Below, piece by piece: positions 35,168 through 43,553 of a stretch of 54,023 nt of DNA; the first letter of the stretch is position 1; the number at the start of each line of letters is the position of its first letter. The stretch lies in NCBI GenBank assembly GCA_022561385.1, contig JADFRG010000018.1:1-54023 (forward strand), written 5' to 3'. A program made the translations under genes and the position numbers. A model generated the notes under the pieces. That model saw only the letters and a program-made list of their open reading frames with translations, ran no database searches and was not told where the DNA came from. Origin of the DNA: Chloroflexota bacterium. GTDB lineage: Bacteria > Chloroflexota > Anaerolineae > Anaerolineales > E44-bin32.

Positions 35168-35956
35168 CTAGGACGCCTCGTCTGTTTCGACTTCCTCCTC
35201 CTGTGCGATCGGGTCGACTTCGCGCTCTTCCCCACTCGACCCTTCTGCTCCACTATCGCCGCCAAGGTCGCCCTGCTCCGCCTGCCCCGTTCCTTCAATG
35301 GCCGGTTCTTCTACATCCTCGGCTGGCTCTTCTTGAGCAGCGGCCGGCCCTTCCCCATCCTCGGCCAGCTCTTCTTCATCTGTCGGCAGATCTTCCTCAT
35401 CCTCGGCCAGCTTCTCAGCTTCTTCTGCTTCGAGTTCTGCCTGCAGATCGGCGAACGTACCGAGCTCTTCTTCCTCCTCCACTATCTGCTCGAACGCAGA
35501 CTCGGGTGGAAGTTCCTCGCGGTGCAATACAACCGTGAGTTCGGCGATGAGATCTAAGGTCAGTCTGGCGCTCACGGTGTGAACGCCGAGCGATCGGAGT
35601 GGTTCGCTGACAATTTGGCTGCGATCGAGCTCGATACCCTTAATCTCCATGATGGCCTGGCTTATCATTTCGGTCGTTACGGAGCCATATAGTTTTCCGG
35701 TTTCGCCGGCCTTAACAGGGAAGTTGAGTTGCAAGCCGTTGAGCTCCTCGAATACGGCTGTCAGTTCCTGGTTGAGGCGCGCGCGCTGCTCTTGGGCCGA
35801 GGATCGAATTCGATCGGATTGCGTCAAGGCCCCGGGGGTGGCCAGCATCGCCATACCCTGAGGGATAAGGAAGTTGCGGCCATAACCATCCGCCACGCGC
35901 TTCACGTCCCCCGCCATGCCCAATTTGTACACGTCCTTCAGCAGCAATACTTCCAT
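35168..35956 (-). CDS. rplI: ribosomal protein L9 with long acidic tail
   Basis: Residues 1 to about 150 are L9: MEVLLLKDVYKLGMAGDVKR, VADGYGRNFLIPQGMA, KLYGSVTTEMI and SLGVHTVSARL. L9 usually stops near 150 residues; here about 110 more follow, dominated by Glu, Asp, Gly and Ala (for example ELEAEEAEKLAEDEEDLP). The tail is low in complexity, predicted disordered, and highly acidic, unlike the basic core. Its coding DNA is repetitive. The tail could contact partners or be a lineage trait; function unknown. Confidence 0.92.
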   Translation of the reverse strand: MEVLLLKDVYKLGMAGDVKRVADGYGRNFLIPQGMAMLATPGALTQSDRIRSSAQEQRARLNQELTAVFEELNGLQLNFPVKAGETGKLYGSVTTEMISQAIMEIKGIELDRSQIVSEPLRSLGVHTVSARLTLDLIAELTVVLHREELPPESAFEQIVEEEEELGTFADLQAELEAEEAEKLAEDEEDLPTDEEELAEDGEGPAAAQEEPAEDVEEPAIEGTGQAEQGDLGGDSGAEGSSGEEREVDPIAQEEEVETDEAS

Positions 35957-36043
35957 CGAACGATTAAATCCCTTTCTGCAAAGTTAGGGCGCCGATATCC
36001 TCGACGCCCTGGAGGCCGCATTTTACCAGAGATAAATTGGCCT

Positions 36044-36613
36044 TTAGGTGGTGACTATTCTCTCCATGACGAGCGCATCCTCGCCGTCCCGATAATATTT
36101 CGGCCATAGATCCACTCGAGAATAACCTGCCTGCAGATAGAGCTCCAGGGCGGCCTCGTTGGTCTGGCGGAGCGAAAGCCGCACCCGGTGTGTGCCCAAA
36201 CCATGCTCACACGCCGCAAGCAGTTGTCGGCCCAAGCCTCTACGTCGGTATTCGGGGTGAACGCCAACGGAGGCCACCCAGCCCAAATCTTTGCGCCCTC
36301 TTCGGTCCCCAACTACGAACCCCACCAATTGACCCTCAAGCTCGGCTTTTAGCCGGATGGTGCCCGGGAAGGTCAATGCCGCCAGGATCTCCGGCCACGG
36401 CCAAGAGTCGCGGCCGAAGCATACCTTTTCGAGCGCGGCGACAGCGCGCAAATCCCGCCAGGTGGCAGGCTCGATGCTGACCTGGAATCCATCTGGACCT
36501 GCCTGTTTGTCCTCTATCAGGGGATTTGCGATTCGCGAACCTTTCTGGGATAGAGGTTGGGCCGCGAGGTCAACTGTGAGGGACCCGTGCGGTGGTCGAA
36601 TGTATGCCGACAA
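36044..36613 (-). CDS. RimI-like GNAT acetyltransferase
   Basis: The 189-residue frame ends in a GNAT domain with ALEKVCFGRDSWPW, LGWVASVGVHPEYRRRGLGRQLL (acetyl-CoA loop R-R-x-G-x-G) and LRQTNEAALELYLQAGYSRV. The pattern is that of RimI-like N-terminal acetylases. The first 45 residues before VSIEPATWRDL are not conserved in type, so the true start may lie downstream of TTG 36613. Confidence 0.75.
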   Translation of the reverse strand: MSAYIRPPHGSLTVDLAAQPLSQKGSRIANPLIEDKQAGPDGFQVSIEPATWRDLRAVAALEKVCFGRDSWPWPEILAALTFPGTIRLKAELEGQLVGFVVGDRRGRKDLGWVASVGVHPEYRRRGLGRQLLAACEHGLGTHRVRLSLRQTNEAALELYLQAGYSRVDLWPKYYRDGEDALVMERIVTT

Positions 36614-36699
36614 TACCTACAAGATAGTGCGGAATCGGAGTAAGTTGAGATGTAGGCATGGCTGCGCGCCTCAATATTCACAACCGGGGAGGTTCGGCG

Positions 36700-37851
36700 C
36701 TAGAGGGCCTTTTGATAAATCCTGTAGGTCTTGTAGACCTTCGCGCCGAGCATCTGGATACTTCGATTGACCATGTCGTTATCTTCGAGGATCCAACTGG
36801 CCTCGCTGAACTCATATCCTCCGCGCTGGGCGGCTTCCGCAAGTTTGAGGAAGAGAATCGACTCGAGGCCTTGGCCCTGGTATTCGGGAAGAATTCCCAG
36901 CGCCCAGGCGCGCACCCATTTGATGTTGCCGCGCACCTTCCAGTGCCACATTAGTTTTAGAAGCGTGATGGGCTCCGGCACGCCGGGCCGGGGGTAGGCC
37001 TTTCGCAGCGGTTCGTTTAGATCTGGCAAGGCAAGCGCCAGCGCTACGGTTTTACCATCCCGCTCGACAAGTAGAGCCAGCTCCGGATCAATGATCTGCT
37101 TTATCTGTTCGGCCAGCAGGTTGATCTCGTTTTCTGTCATTCGCACCGCGCCCCAATTAGGCTCCCAGGCCGCGTTGTATATCTCCAGGGCCAACTGGAC
37201 CTCGCGATCCAGATGTTTCAAATCGATTTTCCGCACCGAAAGGTTCCAACGCTTCAGGATCTTGTCGCTTACCCGGAACACCTTCTCCGGCATACCATCC
37301 AGCAGCTCGCGCACACCCACTTTATAGGCCCACAGATCCATCGCCTTCTCGTAACCCGCGCCCTCTATGTAGCCCTGGTAGCGTGGGGGGTTGTAGGTCA
37401 TGAGAATACGAGGCGGATCGTCGAATCCATCTACCAGCAGGCCCAGCTCGTCGTTGGTCGAATACTGCATCGGCCCGAGTATCTGGTCGTGGCCGGCCTC
37501 TCTTGCCCAATCTTCGGCAGTCCGGAGTAGTGCCACCGCAGTATCTGGATCTTCCAGCACTTCAAAAAACCCGAAGAAGCCTGACTTATCGTTATGAATT
37601 TCGTTGTACAGATGATTCGAGAACGCGCCGATCGTTCCGACCACCTCACCGTTCTGGCGCGCCACGAAGAATGCCGCTTCCGCATGTTCGAAGAAGGGAT
37701 TCTTCTCAGGATCGAGAAACTGTTTCCGCTCGGAGATCAGGGGAGGCACCCAGTTGGGGTCGCCCTTATAAACTTTCCAGGGGAATACGATGAACTCTTT
37801 AAGTTCCCGCTTATTGGTAACGAGAGAGATTTGAGTTTCGGGCATCTTCAT
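36700..37851 (-). CDS. GNAT-fold protein, YghO-like
   Basis: The 383-residue product matches a family of long GNAT-like proteins: FIVFPWKVYKGDPNWVPPLI, HAEAAFFVARQNGEVVGTI, HNDKSGFFGFFEV, GPMQYSTNDELGLLVDGFD and a second GNAT-like half with LGILPEYQGQGLESIL. E. coli YghO has the same plan. Enzymatic activity is not established. ATG 37851 faces the Lgt-like gene, leaving only 34 bases for a divergent promoter region. Confidence 0.8.
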   Translation of the reverse strand: MKMPETQISLVTNKRELKEFIVFPWKVYKGDPNWVPPLISERKQFLDPEKNPFFEHAEAAFFVARQNGEVVGTIGAFSNHLYNEIHNDKSGFFGFFEVLEDPDTAVALLRTAEDWAREAGHDQILGPMQYSTNDELGLLVDGFDDPPRILMTYNPPRYQGYIEGAGYEKAMDLWAYKVGVRELLDGMPEKVFRVSDKILKRWNLSVRKIDLKHLDREVQLALEIYNAAWEPNWGAVRMTENEINLLAEQIKQIIDPELALLVERDGKTVALALALPDLNEPLRKAYPRPGVPEPITLLKLMWHWKVRGNIKWVRAWALGILPEYQGQGLESILFLKLAEAAQRGGYEFSEASWILEDNDMVNRSIQMLGAKVYKTYRIYQKAL

Positions 37852-37885
37852 CCCGGATTATACAGTCGGGGGTGAGCGGTCGGAA

Positions 37886-38629
37886 ATGGTAGACTTTTAT
37901 GGGCCGCTGGATCTGCGTATGTTTGACGCCTACGCATGGATCTTTGCCATCGGTGCGCTGATTTCCCTGGCGTGGTTGGGTCTTCAGTCAACTCATCCGG
38001 ACAACGAAGCGACGGCACACATCGATGCGGGCCTCAGTGCCCTGTTGACCGGACTACTCGGAGCTCGGATCGGATACGTAGCGACCCACCTAGGCTACTT
38101 TTCCCAACGCCTCGACGAGGCCTTTTACTTCTGGCAAGGCGGCCTCAGTTGGGCGGCCGGGGCCGCCGGAGCGCTGATCGGTCTGGCCGTCTACGTGCTG
38201 TTGAGCCGGCGTTCGTTCTGGGCAGACGCAGATTTGCTGGCGATTCCGGCCGCGATCGTCGCTTCAGCCGCCTGGTTTGGCTGCCTGGTCGATCGCTGCG
38301 CCTACGGTTTCAAAACCGCTCCTGGAATTCTCGCCCCGCCCGCACCCGATATGATCGGTAACGTTGCACCTCGTTGGCCCACACAGGCATTGGGAGGTCT
38401 GCTTTCCCTCATCCTGGTTGGCACGTTATATTGGCTTTCCCGGTTCGATCTTCGGGCCGGCTTACTGGCCGCCTTGTCCCTCTCACTGGTGGCTTTGATC
38501 GCGCTGGGATTGTCGTTCACTCGCGGTGATCCGATGCCGGCGCTCGCCGGGTTCCGACTGGACGGCCTTGGCTCGGCGGCGCTCCTATCTTTAGGGCTGA
38601 CCGCGGTCGCGGTCAATCTAGGAAAATGA
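37886..38629 (+). CDS. Lgt-like membrane protein, divergent
   Basis: The 247-residue protein has seven or so membrane helices and echoes prolipoprotein diacylglyceryl transferase: LLGARIGYVATHLGYF, FYFWQGGLSWAAGAAG, GCLVDRCAYGF in place of the GR-x-GNF-x-N signature, and RWPTQALGGLLSL in place of HPTQLYE. Key signature residues are thus replaced, so it may not have the classical activity. It is the first gene of an overlapping plus-strand chain; its stop overlaps the next ATG (ATGA). Confidence 0.65.
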   Translation: MVDFYGPLDLRMFDAYAWIFAIGALISLAWLGLQSTHPDNEATAHIDAGLSALLTGLLGARIGYVATHLGYFSQRLDEAFYFWQGGLSWAAGAAGALIGLAVYVLLSRRSFWADADLLAIPAAIVASAAWFGCLVDRCAYGFKTAPGILAPPAPDMIGNVAPRWPTQALGGLLSLILVGTLYWLSRFDLRAGLLAALSLSLVALIALGLSFTRGDPMPALAGFRLDGLGSAALLSLGLTAVAVNLGK

Positions 38630-39501
38630 TCAAGCTCGCAATTGCCCAAATTGACACCGTACTTGGAAACGTGGAGGCCAACCTCGAGAAACATATGGCG
38701 CGCATCGATGAGGCGGTGCAGGCAAAGGCGGACCTGGTCGTTTTCCCCGAGCTCTCACTCACAGGCTACGCCTTACAGGACCTGACCGCCGAGGTGGCCC
38801 TGCGGCCGGCGAGTGACGATCCAACCTTCCAGACCCTCCTTCGCGCCAGCCAGCGCGCCGATTTACTTGTGGGATTCGTAGAAGAAGATGAGCGCCACCG
38901 CATTTATAACTCCGCCGCATACCTGTCCCAGGGAGAAATCCTCAGCATACACCGCAAGGTCTACCTGCCCACTTACGGAATGTTCGACGAGAGTCGTTAC
39001 TTCGCCTGGGGAGATTCAATCCGGGCCTTTGATACTCCGCTGGGGCGCCTGGGCGTGCTGATCTGTGAGGACTTTTGGCACGCTTCGCCGCCCTATCTGC
39101 TGTGGTTGGACGGCGCGGACCTTTTGCTCTTCATATCTGCCTCCCCAGGCCGCGGGCTCGACACTGGTGACGCGCTAGAATCGGCTCGCTGGGTGGAACA
39201 TGTAGCCCAGGCCTATGCCAGTCTCTTCACCACGTTTGTCACGAATGTTGGCCGGGTTGGTTTCGAGGACGGACTGGGATTCTGGGGAGGTTCGGTTGTG
39301 TTTGATCCGCATGGAGAACTCATTGCGCGCGGTCCATATCACGAGGAAAGCTTGTTTTTTGCCGAGCTTGATCCCCACCAGTTACATCGAGCACGCACTC
39401 GACTGCCTCTGCTGCGTGATGAAAGAACGGAGCTGGTCCATCGCGAGTTACAGCGCATTCGACACTCCGATTCACCCGGGCCGAGAAAACCCTTCAAATG
39501 A
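38626..39501 (+). CDS. nitrilase-family amidohydrolase, NAD-synthetase glutaminase partner
   Basis: The 291-residue product has the carbon-nitrogen hydrolase triad: Glu42 (FPELSLTGY), Lys111 (HRKVYLPTYGMFDE) and Cys147 (LICEDFWH). The PTYGMFDE segment is characteristic of the glutaminase domain of glutamine-dependent NAD synthetase. It overlaps nadE by the ATGA junction at 39498-39501. I infer that the two genes make a split two-subunit enzyme, with this one supplying ammonia from glutamine. Confidence 0.85.
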   Translation: MIKLAIAQIDTVLGNVEANLEKHMARIDEAVQAKADLVVFPELSLTGYALQDLTAEVALRPASDDPTFQTLLRASQRADLLVGFVEEDERHRIYNSAAYLSQGEILSIHRKVYLPTYGMFDESRYFAWGDSIRAFDTPLGRLGVLICEDFWHASPPYLLWLDGADLLLFISASPGRGLDTGDALESARWVEHVAQAYASLFTTFVTNVGRVGFEDGLGFWGGSVVFDPHGELIARGPYHEESLFFAELDPHQLHRARTRLPLLRDERTELVHRELQRIRHSDSPGPRKPFK

Positions 39502-40331
39502 AAGGTGACCAGGTCGAGCTGGATATTAATCCGGCGCTTGCCAGAAAGATCCTCACCGGCTTCATCCGCAGCGAAACGAGCCGGGTGGGGTTCGACCGGG
39601 CCGTCGTCGGACTGTCGGGCGGAGTCGATTCGTCATTGACCTGTACCCTGGCAGCAGAGGCGCTGGGTGCCGAAAATGTGATGGCGGTTCGTATGCCCTA
39701 TGCCACTTCCACCCCCGAATCGCTCGAACACGCGGCACTGGTGATTGAAATGACGGGCGTTCAGGAGGTGACAGTGCCAATTACTGGGGCGGTGGACGCG
39801 CTGCTCGCTGACATCCCTGAGAGTCAACAGGTGCGGCGGGGGAACATCATGGCCCGCATGCGTATGATCGTTTTGTACGATCAGTCCGCCGAATTCGGCG
39901 GCCTTGTGATGGGGACCGGAAATAAGACCGAGATTTTGCTTGGCTACACGACCCAATTCGGCGACGCGGCTTCGGCCATCAATCCGCTGGGGGATCTCTA
40001 CAAAACGCAAATTCTTCTGCTTGCCGCTGAGATGGGTGTGCCGGATGTGATCCTTGAGATGCCCCCCTCCGCAGATCTGTGGGTCGGACAAACCGACGAG
40101 GGGGAGCTGGGTTTTACCTACGAGCAGGTCGACAAACTGCTGTACTTGCTCGTGGACCGGCGCTACGCGCCGGATGATTGCGTAAAGGCCGGCTTCGATC
40201 CTGCGTTTGTTGATACGGTCGTGGAGCTCGTGCGGCTCAACCACTTCAAGCGCGTGATGCCTCCCATCGCCAAGCTCAGCAGCCGCACCATTGGATACGA
40301 CTTCCTTTACCCACGCGATTGGGGGACCTGA
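39498..40331 (+). CDS. nadE: NAD+ synthetase (synthetase subunit)
   Basis: The 277-residue product has the N-type ATP-pyrophosphatase loop LSGGVDSSLT (about 39-48), VMGTGNKTEILLGY, FGDAASAINPLGDLYKTQI and PPSADLWVGQTDE. It amidates nicotinic acid adenine dinucleotide. As it lacks a fused glutaminase, ammonia probably comes from the overlapping nitrilase-type gene upstream. Start ATG 39498; its end overlaps the alkyltransferase-like gene. Confidence 0.93.
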   Translation: MKGDQVELDINPALARKILTGFIRSETSRVGFDRAVVGLSGGVDSSLTCTLAAEALGAENVMAVRMPYATSTPESLEHAALVIEMTGVQEVTVPITGAVDALLADIPESQQVRRGNIMARMRMIVLYDQSAEFGGLVMGTGNKTEILLGYTTQFGDAASAINPLGDLYKTQILLLAAEMGVPDVILEMPPSADLWVGQTDEGELGFTYEQVDKLLYLLVDRRYAPDDCVKAGFDPAFVDTVVELVRLNHFKRVMPPIAKLSSRTIGYDFLYPRDWGT

Positions 40332-40705
40332 TACCCGGCCGCGATTTGCCCGAAGATCAAAGGGCCCACCGGACGGCGATATTCGAAATCGTAGAACGCA
40401 TACCCAAAGGTCGCATCATGACCTATGGCGGAATTGCAGGCATGATCCCACCCCCGTCGGGTATCGATTATCTGTCCTATGCGCGCATCAGAGCTCGCTG
40501 GGTTGGATACGCCCTCAAGCATTGTCCGGAAACGTTGCCCTGGCATCGGGTGGTCAACGCCCAGGGAAGAATCAGCTCTCGGCTGGGGCTGGGCCCTGCT
40601 CTCCAGCGCACGCTGCTCGAAGAGGAAGGTGTTGTTTTTGACGAGCTCGGGCGCCTCGACCTGGAGAGGCTGTGCTGGGAGCCCGATCCGGGGCCAAACT
40701 CCTGA
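40319..40705 (+). CDS. alkyltransferase-like protein (ATL)
   Basis: The 128-residue product has the MGMT DNA-binding domain: IFEIVERIPKGRIMTYGGIA, WVGYALKHCPETLPWHRVVNAQGRIS. The methyl-accepting Cys of P-C-H-R-V is replaced by Trp75 (PWHRVV), which defines ATLs. These bind O6-alkylguanine and direct nucleotide excision repair rather than reversing damage. TTG 40319 overlaps the nadE stop. Confidence 0.88.
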   Translation: MGDLIPGRDLPEDQRAHRTAIFEIVERIPKGRIMTYGGIAGMIPPPSGIDYLSYARIRARWVGYALKHCPETLPWHRVVNAQGRISSRLGLGPALQRTLLEEEGVVFDELGRLDLERLCWEPDPGPNS

Positions 40706-40707
40706 GA

Positions 40708-41223
40708 TTGAATTTGGAGAGCTTGCTTGAGATTGATCGCCGCTGGTCGGCGAAAATTAGCTTCGCCGAGCGGCCGGCGGCCATGAGATCGATCGGCGCC
40801 TTGCTGGCGCATTCCGGCGATTCCTGGTTCTGGGGCGCCGGGTTAGCGGCCGTGTGGGTGATCGGGGATGGGCCCTGGAAACTGTGGGCGAGCGGGTTGC
40901 TGATCGCAATTTTTGTGACGGCCCTGATCGTAATCGCATTGAAATTTCTGATTCGCCGGCGACGCCCGGAGGGAACATGGGGGTCCTTCTACCGGCGCAC
41001 CGATCCACATTCATTCCCCTCCGGCCACGCGGCAAGAGCGGTTATGTTGTCGGTTCTGGTGCTTGGCTGGGGTCCCTTGTGGTTGGCCCCCATCTTGTTG
41101 ATTTGGGCTCCACTGGTCACCGTGTCCCGGGTCGCGATGGATCTGCACTATCTGTCGGATGCTCTTGCGGGCGTGGTCCTGGGGATTGCGGTTGGAATCG
41201 GGGCGCTCTTGATCGCCGGATGA
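40708..41223 (+). CDS. PAP2-family membrane phosphatase
   Basis: The 171-residue protein has five or so membrane helices and the three phosphatase motifs KFLIRRRRPEG, SFPSGHAAR and SRVAMDLHYLSDALAG. It probably dephosphorylates undecaprenyl pyrophosphate or phosphatidic-acid-like lipids. The start is taken as TTG 40708, two bases after the ATL stop; a GTG at 40672 in the same frame would lie inside ATL. Last gene of the plus-strand operon. Confidence 0.85.
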   Translation: MNLESLLEIDRRWSAKISFAERPAAMRSIGALLAHSGDSWFWGAGLAAVWVIGDGPWKLWASGLLIAIFVTALIVIALKFLIRRRRPEGTWGSFYRRTDPHSFPSGHAARAVMLSVLVLGWGPLWLAPILLIWAPLVTVSRVAMDLHYLSDALAGVVLGIAVGIGALLIAG

Positions 41224-41240
41224 CTTCGTAGCCGCCTGCC

Positions 41241-41345
41241 CACATGTGCTCGCGGAGTGCTTGTGCTCGTTGAGCGCTTATATTCGAGCAGTGCCTGTGG
41301 CCGGTGCTCGTCAGAATGCTTGTGCTCGTCGGAGTGCTTGTGCTC
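41241..41345. repeat. TGTGCTCG repeat cluster A
   Basis: The stretch contains five copies of GTGCTCG or close variants, the last two as a clean 18-base tandem unit (G-A-R-T-GCTTGTGCTCGTC-R). It lies in the spacer between the plus-strand PAP2 gene and the AlkD-like pseudogene. Related clusters lie at 42,531, 43,441 and 43,554. Confidence 0.65.
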
Positions 41346-41391
41346 GTCAGAGTATTCGCGCGGAGCGGCGGCGAGGGGCTAGCTCAAAGAG

Positions 41392-42507
41392 TCAGTCCTG
41401 CACCAGTTGAAACGCCCTCAGTGGCCTGGCGGACCCATTCAAGACTATCTCCAGCTTGTGCCTACCTGGATAATGTTTGCGTGTCGTCATCTCCGCGAAT
41501 GAAATAGTTTTAGTAATCTGCGCGGTTTCTTGTGGGGCGAGCTCAAGAACCTTCAATTTGAAAACCTTCGGGCTCGTTTTTCCGCTAGCTTTGACAAAGT
41601 GGATTCGAAGATCAGCCAACACACGCTGCGGGTGAGAATCCGTGTTTGTAATCTCAAACGAAATCGCCACCGATCCGCCAATCACTACCCGCTCGGGCTC
41701 AATTCTGACTTTGTGTATCGATACATTCGCGTCGCGGTCGAATCCCAGCACCGCAAGCGCGCCAGGTTCACCCCGTTTCACGGCTGATCGCAAAGCGTGA
41801 CGAACCAGCCAGCGTCTTTCAGGAGTCGCGTCTTTCATCCATCTGCGAGTGGTCTCCGCCAATAACGTTGGGTGATCCTTTCCTATGTCGTTCAAATTGT
41901 TTGCCACGGAACGGCGCACATAAAGCTCCGGGTCATCTTTCAGCAATTCAAGCAGCGCCAACACCGGCCCAGGGTCCACCTGAAACTGACGCAGGCGCGG
42001 CGCCCACGGCAAACGAGGGCGGGTGCCCTCCGAAACAAGGCGGCGCACATGGACATTGGGGTCTCCGGCCCAGATTTCGAGCCTCGCCAGAGTGGCTTAC
42101 GGATATCGTTCCAGGAAGGTCCGAATGCTGAATTCCGCAGTAAATCTCCGTGTCAATTCGTACTGAGCAAGCATCGAAGCTTCGAAATGGTCGAGTCCGT
42201 ATTCCGCAACAAAGAAGACGTGCGGGAGATAGGTGAAGGTTTCCATCCCGTTGCCTTCGGTCTTGTCCAGCTTTGGACCGAGGGAAGCCATCAAAATCTC
42301 AATCGCGGCTTCGTAGTCGCGGGGCAAATATTGGCGGAGCGTTTTTGTAATGTGCCACCCACGTCGCGTCAGGCTGAGAGCCTCGTACCCGTCCAACGTA
42401 TCTCCAATGAAGGCGGTCGAATCGAACTTGGGAAATACCTCCGAGATCATGCCTGCGATCTTGTTGGGAATCTCGGGGCCATATTGATTCTTGAGGGGTT
42501 CAGCCAT
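41392..42507 (-). pseudogene. AlkD-like HEAT-repeat DNA alkylation repair protein, in-frame stop
   Basis: Two open frames, 42507-42097 and 42048-41392, lie in the same reading frame and together give a protein of about 371 residues. The first has HVFFVAEYGLDHFEASMLAQ and RFTAEFSIRTFLERYP; after one TAA (42097-42099) the frame continues ATLARLEIWAGDPNVHVRRL, then SEGTRPRLPWAPRLRQF and SVANNLNDIGKDHP. These blocks are contiguous in the family, with Glu expected at the TAA (GAA to TAA). Family members are glycosylase-like HEAT proteins acting on N3/N7-alkylated DNA. A ribosome site (AGGAGAG) precedes ATG 42507, and a GTTAGGC heptamer lies 17 bases upstream. Confidence 0.85.
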
Positions 42508-42523
42508 GGGAGGCTCTCCTGCG

Positions 42524-42660
42524 GCCTAACGGCTGCATGTTTGCCTGTGCTCGGTGAGTTCTAGTGCTGGCAGAGCGCCCGTGCTCGACAGACCGTACTC
42601 GCCAGAGCGCTTGCCTGTGCCCGTTAGAGCGCACTCGCCTGAGAGCTCGCTGGAGTATCC
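42524..42660. repeat. TGTGCTCG repeat cluster B with CTAACGG/CCGTTAG ends
   Basis: CTAACGG (42526-42532) and CCGTTAG (42621-42627) are perfect inverted copies about 100 bases apart. Between them are copies of the G-C-Y-TGTGCTCG unit. GCCTAAC (GTTAGGC on the minus strand, 42524-42530) lies just before the AlkD-like gene's ribosome site. It has the size and outer core boxes of an integron attC site, but the interior repeats are direct rather than inverted. Confidence 0.5.
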
Positions 42661-42757
42661 CTTGCCGCAGCCGCCAGAATAGGCCAGGGCGACAGGAGCA
42701 TGTGTCCCGAAAAGAGCCCGGAGCCCCAGGGCCAATCGACCAGGCAGCAACTAAAAA

Positions 42758-43342
42758 CTATCCGCGGGCACGCTCCAGCAGAATCATCATTAATAGACTC
42801 AGCAACACGCGCGTTTCCCGGCCCTCGTCCAGCTCAGCTTGTTTCTCGATGGTGAATTTGCTTTCCAAGAAGGCCGGCTGCTTCTTCAAGCGCATTACAA
42901 CCGTACCGTCTGAGCGTGAAACCAGAAATGCGGGGTGAAACAGATACCCAGAAAACATGCCAATAAACGGTATTTGACCGAACAGTCCATCCAATACTTT
43001 GACCCAGGGGTTCTCTTCACGAATCGTCATCACCAGCGCATCACCTTCAAAAATGTCGTAGTGCGCTCTCCAGAGCGATCGCATCCCCTCTCGCTTAACG
43101 GATCCCAGCTCGGCTCCATTGACGTCCGTAAAATGGTAGCGCGCCGAAAAATCTAACACGCGGTCGGCGTTGATTTTGTAAAGTGGTTGCGTCTGTTTTG
43201 CATCCGCAAAAACAGTGATCTCTTCCTTCAGCTTAAACAGCTTCTGCTTGACGTAGAAAACCAGTCCGCCACTTGCATCGGTGACAGATATTTGTGGAGC
43301 AAGTGCCATAATCTTGAATGACAAATCTAGCGGGTACTGCAT
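42758..43342 (-). CDS. LURP-one-related (YxjI-like) protein
   Basis: The 194-residue product shows the tubby-like barrel of the LURP-one-related family: YPLDLSFKIMALAPQISVTD, VFYVKQKLFKLKEEITVF, YKINADRVLDFSARYHFTD, a long MFSGYLFHPAFLVSR segment and a C-terminal hydrophobic helix. Function in bacteria is unclear. ATG 43342 has AAAGGGG upstream. It is one of a series of co-oriented unrelated genes separated by repeats. Confidence 0.8.
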   Translation of the reverse strand: MQYPLDLSFKIMALAPQISVTDASGGLVFYVKQKLFKLKEEITVFADAKQTQPLYKINADRVLDFSARYHFTDVNGAELGSVKREGMRSLWRAHYDIFEGDALVMTIREENPWVKVLDGLFGQIPFIGMFSGYLFHPAFLVSRSDGTVVMRLKKQPAFLESKFTIEKQAELDEGRETRVLLSLLMMILLERARG

Positions 43343-43440
43343 AGGTATCCCCTTTCGATTACCGGCTTAGACAGACGCCTATCGCGACACATTTAGGCCT
43401 CGTCGAACTCTAGCCTCTGATGTTTTTCAGCGGCTGCTTG

Positions 43441-43490
43441 CTTGCCTGTGCTCGCAGAGTGCTTGTGCTCGAATTGTGAGCGCGCTCGCA
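43441..43490. repeat. TGTGCTCG repeat cluster C
   Basis: CTTGCCTGTGCTCGCAGAG followed by TGCTTGTGCTCGAATTGTG. Cluster D repeats both halves about 110 bases away, so C and D form a direct-repeat pair of about 50 bases. Confidence 0.6.
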
Positions 43491-43553
43491 AAAGCCTACT
43501 CGGGAGAGGAGATTGGTTGAATAGGCCACTTGACTGCCTCAGCAGTCTGGCGT

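Noticed and set aside
14340..42099. Stop-codon reassignment (TAG or TAA read as amino acid)
   Set aside because: The two internal stops are of different types, and other genes here use TAG, TAA and TGA as ordinary stops (for example hemA and the LURP-one-like gene end in TAG).
42524..42633. A classical integron attC site
   Set aside because: Outer boxes and length fit, but the inner segments repeat directly instead of folding back, and no intI is seen. Kept as a hypothesis for the array, not called as attC.
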